A stretch of DNA of 64,000 nucleotides from Nautilus pompilius (Eukaryota; Mollusca; Cephalopoda; Nautilida; Nautilidae): positions 408,501 to 472,500 of the forward strand of contig JACATO010001081.1 in the NCBI GenBank assembly GCA_018389105.1. The letters run 5' to 3'. The translations under genes were made by a program, and so were the position numbers. Positions 35,181-47,100 of this stretch are shown one piece after another. Position 1 is the first letter of the stretch, and each line of letters opens with the position of its first letter. The notes beneath the pieces were generated by a model that searched no databases, was not told the origin of the DNA, and saw nothing but the letters and a program-made list of their open reading frames with translations.

Positions 35181-38100
35181 GTAAGTGAAGACAAAGAATT
35201 TCTCCCTGACACTTCTTTTTTATTTTTTCTGAGCTATTATTTTGCGATATCAAACTAATTATCTTTTACATTTTTCTTTTTAGATTAAAGATCAGAATGA
35301 AAAAAATGAATTTTTCAACAGCCTGACTCCTGCACTCGATTCCTTTCCTGTACAGTTTTGTCGGCACAAAATTCTTCCACAACTTGTGCACGCCTTTGAG
35401 TATGGGAACGCAGGTTCATCAGTATTAGCTCCTTTGTTCAAGGTAAAGTGCTGCGTGCACGTTACACTAACAGTTGGGGGCTGAAGTTTTCTCCTAAATC
35501 CTCAATTGTGAAACTTCCTGCCAGATTTCTTAATAATGACGGCAAGTGAATGTGTTAAGTAAAAGGCTTTGGAAACTCCTGTTTCTTTTCTGGATTTAAT
35601 TGACTTTTGTTTTCTAAATGGAAAAAATAAAAAAAGATTATGATATACGGTGATCCCTATAATTGCTGTTCATTAAAAAAATATATATAACAATGTTAAA
35701 TGATATTATTACTTATTTAATATTATATACTTATTTTTAAGAAAAGGGAATAGTTGCTTACAGGAAAGAGGCAGAATCTAGTTAAGTTGAATGTTATTGG
35801 CTCACAAGCACTCACCACCTGAAAAGATCTATCACAGTGAAAGAACATTAATGAATGCCTGCAGACTGTAAATATTCTTTTTTACATCACTACACAGTAG
35901 CTAGAATAATATGGTGACATTTTTTCCTTTCTTTAGTTGAATTCAATTTTCTTCATTTCTCATTAATATTTTGACATTACAGTGTTAGTCACAATTGTTT
36001 TAAGATAATTACAGAGTGTCAGATTTTTTTTTTTTTTTAAATTAGAAACTGAATATTATGAGAGAAATGTCCATAGCAGTAGAATGTTCCATGGCAATAG
36101 CAGTGCGGTAGTCCAGTGATAGACTACAGAACTACTAAGGACAAGGGCCTGGGTTTAATAATTGCCCGTTGAGGTTCGCCGCCTTATGAGTTTCTAATTG
36201 AATTTTTAAACTGTTTATTTTAATGTTTTTTTTACTATTTATGTTCTGACAGGTTGGTAAACTGCTGGATACAGAAGAGTACCAGAAGAAAATTGTCCCT
36301 TGTGTTATCAAACTGTTCTCATCCCCAGATCGAGCTACTCGGGTTAAACTTTTACAGCAGGTGTGTGTCAGGGTGTGGTTGGTTAAATACATTAAAAAAA
36401 GTACTTGACAAAATGGAAAGTTTATATAATTACTGTTGAATGTGCCTTTCCTGGTCTCAAGTTTGTGCTATTGCCACAAAGGACCTGAGAGAGGAAAGTT
36501 TTGGAGGACATTACCGGTTATCTGTTGCAACAGTATTTTGAGAGGATGACTGCGATTTTGCTTCCTTGGTTAGTTATGCTTATCGATTGGATTACTTTGT
36601 TTGTTGACATTTTACTTAAGGTAAAGTGTTTGTGGTCACAGACCAGATTGTGTAGGCCAAGCAGTTCAGAATTTCTTTTTTCTGAACTGGAACTAAACGG
36701 GAGCAGATGATCTCATAAAGTAGTTCAGCTCCCTGAGTGGATGTGACGATGTGGTCTTCTTCACAGTGAATAAGGACACTCCTTAAAATTTTTGTAGCAC
36801 CATTTAAATTCTTGAAAATATTTTTACATATTCTATGGACAGAAAGGAATGCAGTACAATTACAATATAAAAACTTTATCTACAACATCTAATCAGACGA
36901 GTCAATTCTTAATGTAACTAGATTTCCGTTATTCTTTTTTCATTTTGTCAAGTAGGTTGGGTGTTTCTTTGTTCACTCTCTCTCTCTGATGAACTGGGAA
37001 ATGATATTGAAGACATTTGACACTCCTAATATTATCATTGCTAACAAACATTACCACATAAACCTTCAAGAATTGGATCAATCTTTCTGAAGTCAGAGTC
37101 TTTCATTAAGCCGAAGAGCTTCCATTCTTTGTCACTAGTCCAGTGCAAACATTTAAAAGAGAAAACATCAGTTTTCACTTCCATTGTCTTGTCAAAAGAT
37201 AGTTCGGTGTTTGCTCTCTCTGGACTACTTTTTTGAAATGGCCACCTGAGAGATTTCTTCTCCTCAGAGGACTTTGAATTCTTTTGCATGGAACTGCTAG
37301 ACATGTCTTTCTAAGTTGGTGGCATGATTTTCTCTGATGGTGGTTAATCAGAGTTGTACTTGAAGTGTTGTTGAACAGAGTTTTGTTGTTTTGGCATGCT
37401 ACAACAATGGAAATTAAGTGTTACGTGCAAACTTGGAGAGACCAAAACAAACAATTGAAATAATTAAGTAATCTTATTAATAATCAAACTTAACTAATTA
37501 TACATATATAAGTCAGTGACAAACAGTTGGCCACCAATGGGTGATGTGAGCCAGGAGGAGACAGATACAACAACGGTCCATGCAGCTAGGTAACAACAAT
37601 CCAAGGTTGGTCTACAGAGAACAGGTAGTGATCTTTCACACTATGCCTGTAACTCTTTGTTAGCAAAAGTTACTTTGAAGTGGTCCAGTCCTATCTTCCT
37701 GGTGGTGTTTTGAATGGCTTCAGATAGTCCTGGTAGAATTGCTTCATCCTGGATGTGAACTCCTCTGTTACAAAGGAAAAATAACTCTCCTCTCCAGGTG
37801 ACCCATTACAGTGGCATCTGGTATCTCTCTCTCTCTCTGCTCAGAGCTGATACTAGACCATACGTTCATAGGCTTTTCACCTTTCTGTAATATCTTTGTT
37901 GTAAATTTGCCTTATTAGTTTTTGCACTGTAGGTAAATTGTATGTAAAAGCAGGAGGCTATCCAAAGTTTTAATGTCAAGTCAACATTGGTGTCCAATTT
38001 TATTTCCCGTTTCATCAAATTGGCTTTTGAAGTTTTCGTATTATGAAAAGCTTACTAATGTTATTTAAAGTAATTTCTCAAGCACTGTTTGTTTTAGATT

Positions 38101-41100
38101 GACATCTTTGTAGAGCACCTGCAGACAGCGACAGTAAACGAACAGATCTTCCCCCATGTCACCCAAGGCTTGATGGACACTAATCCACTGGTCAGAGAAA
38201 GTACTATCAAGGTAGCTGGCTGGCTTTGGTTCATTCTTAAGAAATACATTTACAAATGGGATAAAGAGTAAAACAAAAACAACTAAGGAACATCATGGAC
38301 TTTTTGAAGAAATTTTCTGAAGACAAAAACCTGAATTTCATTTTATTGGAAAACAAACTTAAAAACTGAATCTTTCTTTCATTTTTTATCCAAGTTTGAT
38401 GAGCTTGTACCGTTTTATCTTTTTGTTTTTTAAGGCCATGCTACATCTGGCTCCAAAGTTGAACTACAAAAATCTCAATGAGGAATTGATGAAACATTTT
38501 GCCAGGTTACAAACTAAAGATGAACAGGTTGGTAAAAATGAGCTTTCTTGATCTGTTATTATTTTTATTATTGATTTTTTTAAACTGACACTAATAAGAA
38601 GTATGTAACCCACCTTTCTTGGCTCTGTTCCGCATATTTCGTACCCCTCTGCCTATGTAATGATGCATGGTGAGTTGAATGGCAAAAGTCTTACTGAAAT
38701 AAAATTGAAAATTTGCTATATTTTTCATTCTTAAATAGCCAGAAATTCAATTAGTTGTGCATTGTTTTGCTCTAAGATTGTTTTACCAATAAAATATCCT
38801 TTAAAACCTGTTCTCTTTTCTATTTGCAATATCACAAGAATTCTTCAAGAAGTAATGAGCTTGTTGTCCATTATGGAAAATGTGGCTTACAAAATCTTTA
38901 TCAAAATAGGAATAATGTATAATTTAGTATTATTCTTTAGAAAAGGGGCTACAATTTGTTTTTTGCATTTTCCTATAAATTTTTAACTTGATCATTCATT
39001 TTTCACAAATAAAATTTGTGACTCTTTAGCCTTTCCTGAATTACCAGTGTCAGTTATTCCTGCCTCCCTGTTATTCAGCTGGTAGCTGTCCTTCCCACAT
39101 AACGTGTCTAACTTCTTTGGCAGTGCATAGAAAAAGGGTACTGAACTAATGTTAAAGACGGGTATTACTTGGGCAGGGTTTGAATTATCCAGATTTTCTT
39201 CACAAGCTATGAAGCCTATATGAATGGGCTTTTTCAGTGATTGCCAAAAGTCGTCCTACTGAGACAGGGGAAGTAAATCAGGACAAGTAATCTCCCCTTC
39301 TACCCGGTGACTCTTGTCATCAATGTAGTGCAAGCTGACCTTAGAAACATAACAGTAATTAAATTCACAGTAATAATTTCTAGGAGATTTTTTAAATACC
39401 CTACTAACTTTTTTTAGCATAGAGAAAAAAATACTTTGAGATAAGGATTACAAAAGAAAAGTGATCATGGTTTTTTTTCAATGTTTTTGGTATTTTAGAA
39501 TTATTTGAGAGTCCGTGTGTAGTTTAGACACCAGAGCAAATCGTAGCTAACCCGTCTACAAGGCTTTTTGGGTGATTTTATTACTTCTTTGTCATCCAGG
39601 CTATTGGCTAACATACACTGTAGTGCCATCTTTAAGTTCAAAGGACATACGTTTATCAACCAAGTAAAGAATGGGTAGTTTAATAAACCTGTATGGCGAT
39701 AAACAGGAAATCCTGTTCACTGTTGGTCACAGAGACTCTCATCAGAATCTGGGGATTTACTAAACCCCAGAAGATCTTAGTCACTGACTTGAATTTGTTT
39801 TCGTCTGTTCAGTTGTAGTTATTTTATTAGCATTGAAACAAACTTAGAGGGTGCAGTGGTGACATTGGTTTTCTTACACATAAGAATGTTATATTTGTGG
39901 AGGTTTTTTTTAGAAAAAATGAATTCATTTTTTTTTTAATTGTTTTTGTGCTAGCTATGAAAGTGTTACATTGGAATTGGTCTCAAAATGAGTAAATTAC
40001 AATAATAAATTATTTGCAAATGGTATTTTTTCTTTAAATAGTCTTATTTTTATATGGCTACAAGAGAAGTATATACATATATACTTAATATACATCTTCT
40101 GTATTTCTTGCAGGGAGGAATCAGAACAAATACAACTGTATGTTTAGGAAAAATAGCAAACTATTTATGTCCACAGGTATATTTGCAAAATTTTTTAAAT
40201 ATCATTATGATGTATTGAATTTTAAAAATTAATTTAATTGTATATATTTTATCAAAGCCTTTTATTTTAGTGTTTTGTGACGATTATCATACTGTATCTA
40301 TCTTTCGAATTTTGCTGCTCTATTTCAACAAAGATTATTGCGGTAATTAATATAAATTAACTTGGATTGTTGCTCAGATAGTGTAAATAAGTTACAGAAT
40401 GTATTTGTAAACATCACTATATTAGTACTACTACCTTTGTTATTGTAGAAATTATTGTTTTTACTCTTGAGAAGTTGATGTTTATTTATATCTGTGGCAG
40501 AGAATTCTCTCTTAAATATCAAAATAACTAACTAAAGTATTTCTTTAACCAATCATGCCTTGTTGTTTGTTTACGGTATTTATGAGGAATCCATATTTGC
40601 TTTTAAGTCATTTTTTGAGCTCCCAAGAATTCATTCAAATTGTTTTTGAACTTTCATTTGTGCATGATAGTTATTCCTCCTCCTGGTCTCCTGTGTGGTG
40701 TAGCAATGTGACTGGCACATCTTAACTTATGCAGTATGATTCACAGTGTATTATATGGCCCCCCCCACCTCTCTCTCTCTTTCTCTCTCTGTTAATTTTT
40801 TAAAAACAGTTATATGTATATTTTGTACCGACATTTCATATTAAATTAGAGATGATAATTTTATTAATCCTGATACTTGTGTGGTATATTTAAGAGTCCA
40901 TTTATCGCAGAAGTCAACCTGTTGTTTGGTGCGTTTTTTTTTTTTTTTTCTGATTGTAGGTGTGACATTGCCGAACTAGAGAATTTTGTCGATCAGCCTT
41001 CGTTGCTATCCCGTGACTTTATAGCTATCTTGGTGTAAATATTCAAAAAAGTCTGATTGGACAGCATTGTAGCTTTGTAAGTAGAACTAAAGAAAGGGTC

Positions 41101-44100
41101 AATGAGATCATCAGTTTAGGCACATGCCAGTCTAGTGGTTGAGCTGGTCTGTGTGTGTACCCATTATGTTAAGACCACAAAAATTGTGCTTTAAACCAAG
41201 TTTTTCTGATCATTTAGGAAAAAAACTGAAGTCCGACTAGTAATCTTACAAATAAATCACCACGTTTCTTCTCTTTGCTTATTTTAAGCGCCACTTTAAA
41301 ACTTTCTTTTTTCTTTTTTTTAGATAAGACAAAAAATTATATCTTCAGCTTTTCTTCGTGCTCTCAAAGACCCATTTCCCCCGGCCAGACAAGCTGGGAT
41401 CTTGGCTATGGCTGCTACTCAGAACTACTATTTTGTCAAAGACATTGGCATGAGATTGCTTCCCGCCCTGTCAGCCATGACAGTTGACCCTGACAAATGT
41501 GTGCGAGATCAGGTATTTACATTGTGGTGGTTTTCTTTTGTTTTCGTTAATTGTTTTAAAAATGCCATCATTGGTTTTTGATTGGAATACCTGCAGTACA
41601 GATAATGAGAGCTGTGACTCAGAGATCAATTTGACCTGACCTTTTCGCATTACTCTTCTGACGGTTGATAATGTGTATTTACTTCTCTTGACTTAATGAA
41701 AGCGCTCTATGTATGTGTAATTTAACACACGTTCTGCGCACATGTGATTAGTGTAACTTAAACATATTTACTAAAGCAGTACTAATGCATCCAACAAAAC
41801 AAAAAGGAAAAATAAAACTAAGCATTTTTTTTGTTGTTGTTCCATTATGACTAACTTCTTAATATCAGAAATGGCTGGCTGGTGGCCCAGTGGACTGTCG
41901 AGGTTGAGGCCCTGAGTTCAAATCCCATTTGGTGTTGGATCAGTTTGACGTGCTTTTATCTCTATCTCACCTTTTTTTTTCCCTCCTGCTGGTAGAGTGA
42001 GCTTTTTCCATGTACTCCGGTTTTCTCCCACATATAAAGATGAAGAGTTCTAGTGGGGATTTCCCTGCCAAAGTCCCAAAAAGCCAGGCATCTCATGGCA
42101 CAGGGTAGGCAACACTCTGGCATAATAGTGGCAGTACACTCCCTCACCAGGGCTGTCTCCAACGTAGAGAGGTTATCCACCACTGTTGAGGCTTCTGTAT
42201 GACACAGCAGCAGCAAATATCAGAAAAGGGTTAAGCAGTAGAAATCTGTTATGTTGCTAACTTTCACCAGTCTAAACCGTTTGGTGGGTATTCCAGTGAC
42301 TGATAGTTGTCAGACCAGCCATTAGTTAGTCTGCCCCCCTCTCTCTCTCCCTTTTCGTTTGTTTTCAGGTTTTTGTTGCACGATGCCTGAACCTCGCTAT
42401 GCAAGGAATGTACGTCGTCACTAAGAGTCAAAACCACTGGGGTAGCCAGATCATTGACTTGTTATTACAAGCAAGAAAGAAAAAAAAAAAAGAATATCTT
42501 AGAACTAAAAGAAACAATAGAATGACAAAAAAAAAAAATTTTTTTTTTCAGACTTTTAAAGCGATAAAAGGATTTCTTAGTAAACTGGAAACGGTGTCAG
42601 AAAACCCAGATCTTCTTTCAGAAATTGGTAAGATTTTTTTGATTCGGTTTATCAAAAAGTAATAAAAAAAAACTTTTAAAAAAATGTACATATAGAATAA
42701 CTATTTATCAAAATCGCTTTCTTTACGTGTTGACAGTAGACATTTACTGGAAAAAGCATTCGCATATTAGGATATTGTCACCACTCCATGTAATCTCCCA
42801 TTACAACTGAAGTACTTCTGCCATCTTGACACCACCTTGGAAAATATCACCACTCCGTGTAATCTCCCATTACAACTGAAGTACTTCTGCCATCTTGACA
42901 CCACCTTGGAAAATATCACCACTCCATGTAATCTCCCATTACAATTGAAGTACTTCTGCCATCTTGACACCACCTTGGAAAATATCACCACTCCATGTAA
43001 TCTCCCATTACAACTGAAGTACTTCTGCCATCTTGACACCACCTTGGAAAATATCACCACTCCATGTAATCTCCCATTACAACTGAAGTACTTCTGCCAT
43101 CTTGACACCACCTTGGAAAATGTCACCCCTCCATGTAATCTCCCATTACAACTGATGCACTTCTGCAATATTGACACCACCTTGGAAAATATCATTGTGG
43201 TGGAACACTGGGTTGTCATTGTTGCATCTACTGTTACACCTTAGCAGCAACAAACCATCTACCAAAGAGCTCCATCTACCTTGGTGCAGACAGAAAATAG
43301 TCTGATAGAGCCGAGTTGGGGCTAAAAGGCAGATGAGGAAGCAACTACTTTGAACTTTTTGTGGTGGTTTTGTGAGTTATTTCCTGTGATCAGATCACTT
43401 CGGTTATTCCAGTTTACCTACGTACCAATCATGGCATCATTTTCTGTGGATGGTCTAGAATGAAAGAAGGCTATTACATCGGCTTGGTATATAAAGTAAT
43501 GCCTCAATGAAGTCAACTGGTATGAAACATCCAGCATCTGGAACGTGGCTTCAGAATTTTTTCGGGCAGTTCTCATGGCCTCGAATTTTCTTCCTCTCTG
43601 GCACAGCACTGCGTTCATGAAGGTGAAACCAGGATTCGTCTCATGCCACATTACTCAAGTGGGAATCATGAGCATCTCCTGCAACTGCACTGGCATGTGC
43701 AGACAGATCTACTTGTCAACATCTGTCAGTATCTTGGATGCCCATCATGCAGATACTTTGTTATCCCAATGCAGACAACAATTTCTGCACTCAATGAGCA
43801 TATCATTGCCAATCCTGGTCTGCCGTTGGCATCACTTGACCCACTTCATGATATTACTTTCATGCCTGCAGGCATCATTTGTATACACTATGCAGGCTGC
43901 CAGGTATCTCAACACCTTTCAAGGCTTTCTGCTCGAGAAACATCCATACCAGCTATGTTTTTTTGGTCTTTTTTTGTGTACTGCATCTAGTAGTGGCATT
44001 GCGGTATAACAAACAATTATTGTTCGACATTCTGCATAAGGTAGTAGTGCTCTCCATGCATGCATGTTAGCATAATGGACATTGATAAGGACTTTCTGTG

Positions 44101-47100
44101 CATTTCCCATTCTTTAGTAGCCTGTTTACCTCAAACAAAGAGAGAGTGTTTGCATGGGCATCCGCAAATTTCCCCCCCTCTGGAAAGTTGATGGGGATAG
44201 TGTAATGATGGGATTATTTTTTGCCCAATTCACCATACTTACTGGCATATGGTGAATCGGACAAGAAATAACGAGTCTGACCTCACCCCGGCCAAAAAGT
44301 TGAAAGCCAGGAAGAGAGTAGCTCTGATGGGGTAGCACAATAGCGAAGGAAGCATACTAATGTCAAAAAAATTAATTAAATTTTTAAGAATCCTAAATGA
44401 ATCGCAAGAAATTTTTATAGTTAAAAATATTATTAATCAAAATCAAATATCTTCGATAGGGAAAAAAGAACAAATTAGTATCTTTTTATTTTTTGACATT
44501 AGTATGCTTTAATTGCAAGACACATTCTTTGCACTTGATATTATTTTGTTATTTTGCTCTCCCACTTCCCGTAATTTATCCTGTAGACATTTTTTAAATT
44601 CCTCTCCATGGGGAAAAAGTTTGCAGACATTCATGCATGTTTGCGAAAGGTTTCTACAAGTCTACCATAAATTCTTTTTAGAGATATAGCTGCTGGAAAT
44701 TTGAGTTTATAACTGACTACAAATTTTAAAAAAAGAATTTGTCTACTCCGGAAATAAAACTGGACACCTGTTCCTACCTTTTGTTTGAGCTTTCAGTCAG
44801 TTATACCTGCAGTTTCTTTTGATAATTACTGTTTGCTTTTTATTGGTTTATTTTTTTAGAAAATGAAGCAAAAACAGGAAGAAGCAACTCTTCATCCAGC
44901 TGGGCTGGCTGGGCAGTAACAGGCATGTCTTCGTTAACTTCTCGACTTTACAGCAAAACTTCACAAAATACAGAAAACGGTAAGAAAGCTAAAAAAAAAT
45001 CTGAGATTTCTGTAGAATTTGCTTACACCACTTTATCAGGAAAGTCAGTCAAACCAACGGTGAAATAGGAACTTTAAGGTCAATAATAAAACACTCTCTC
45101 TCTCTCTCTCCATCTCTCTCACTTCAAAGCTGTAGCCAATTGTGATGACTTTCTGATCTTTCTGTAGCTAAGAGTACTGTGGTACATACAAAATTCTGCT
45201 GGTTTGTGCTCCTTACTCAGAGCAAGCAAATACATTTCTATCAACTTTGTTTTCAGCATCTGACATGTCCTGTCTACACACACTACTACTAATATTTTAT
45301 TTGAATGTTTGAATAATGTAATAAATAATGGAGTAACTTTGTGATACCACTGATGGTGATAAGCAGAGGCAATATCATATTTTGTATGAATAAAAGCTCA
45401 GGTTTGTCTGAATAGTGACAAATCTTTTATCCTCAATAACTTTGTACAATTTATATCATGTCTATATTGTTTTGATCAGTGTGTAACAATTCAAAATTGA
45501 CTATAAAGTTAGACATATAGAGTTTGTTTTTGCACAATATCTTGACATTGTTCAGTGCACTTAGTAACATCAAAATGGAAATGGATAGTCTCTACCTACA
45601 CTTCCTAAAGTCACATGAGCTTTAGTAGTGTGTATGGCTGTCCCTGGCTTGCACTAGAGCATTTCATCTATGTCTTATACTGTTTACGAGATAATACATT
45701 CACTCTAGGTCTGATGCTATTTTTCATTGGTCCCAGGAGGATGTGGTGCCTGCCCATTGCACCTGATGTACCTAGTGAACTCATTAATTTTGGACAACAT
45801 ATGGCATTATAGAGTTTAGGTTGGCGGAATGAGCAGGGTTAGGGAAGATGTTGGATATTTACCTCCTGAATGTGGTTTATGGCTATTTTTGCATGATGGG
45901 TGGGCTCCTGCATTATTGTTCATAAAGCACTGATTACCAGGAGTTGTACAGACAGTATAACAATGGGTCTAAAGGTCTCTCGTCCAAGTTCTGTGAAAGA
46001 GAATCAGTACAGTTTTGTCATCACTTGGCACAGTAACACCCAAAAATGGTCTCTTTCTAACACCTTAGAGTCAGCAAAACTTTGGTTCTTGCCAAACACG
46101 TAAATAGCCATCACCAGAGTGAAAGTTGGATTTACTTTCATCAGAGAATAGAACCTGGCTCCAGTCTGCCAAAGTCCACCATAGATGAGTCCTAGACTAC
46201 TCTGATCTCTCCCTACGTTGTGCTAGCGGTAGAGGTGTGTGAAAAACTGGGCTTTTAATGTGTAGATGATTTCGTAGAGATACTGGTTCGACAGACCTGC
46301 TGCAATTTCTTCTGGATAGGTGAAATAACAGTTATCGCAATATTCATTACTGCTTTGGTTCCCCCCCCCTGCCAATCTATTTATGTGCTTAGCCAGTCTT
46401 TCTGTTAAACCAAGTTCAGCAGCCACACCTGTCTGTTGTCTTCTGGTCCGTAGCTAGCTGTTACTGCTCATCAGTCAAATTTGTAATCATCTGACAGCGG
46501 TGAGACTTTTGCAGGTACACCTTCCCTCCAGAGAGACAGAGCCAGATGCAGCTCTTAAATGAAATAGAATTGTCACATGACTTAAGCTTTGGGCTGGCAA
46601 AGGGTTGAAAGATGATTTCATACAAAATGCTCCATATTTTTTTGTTCAGTGTATAAGATGTTTGTTGACAATTTGGTATTTACAAAAAAAAAAAACAATT
46701 TTTTTAACTTCAAGTATATTTATACAGCTGTTGCTGGTCAATTAGTTTTATGAGCTTAGAGGTCTGTAAGGTTTCCAGATCCTCAGACAGTTGCATAAAA
46801 TTAGCTAGTTTTATTTACCTATAAATATTTAGTTAAAGATCTTATTTGAAGTTCTTGGGTGGAGATACGTCATAGAAGGGATTGTCGGTAAGTTGGATGA
46901 AATATCTTTTGTCGTATATGGTAGGGGCCGCAGTAATGACGGTGATGAGTTGGGGTTTGGATTTTGCTTGTAGTATAAGCTAAAATTGCATCTTACTCTC
47001 CCTGACATGTTTACTTACTTACTTTTTTTTCCCCCTAGAAACTGGCCAGTCTGTTAAACAGCAGGCACCTCATCAAAGTCCAAGTCAACAGCGGATTAGT

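Noticed and set aside
42767-43244. Long overlapping frames on both strands (150 and 135 codons) that look like repeat proteins
   Set aside because: They follow from a stop-free 69-bp tandem unit whose length is a multiple of three; there is no start context, splice partner or domain.
43545-44009. 154-codon plus-strand frame as a new gene
   Set aside because: There is no domain, no splice structure and overlapping frames of similar length; it is reported only as an unassigned intronic region.
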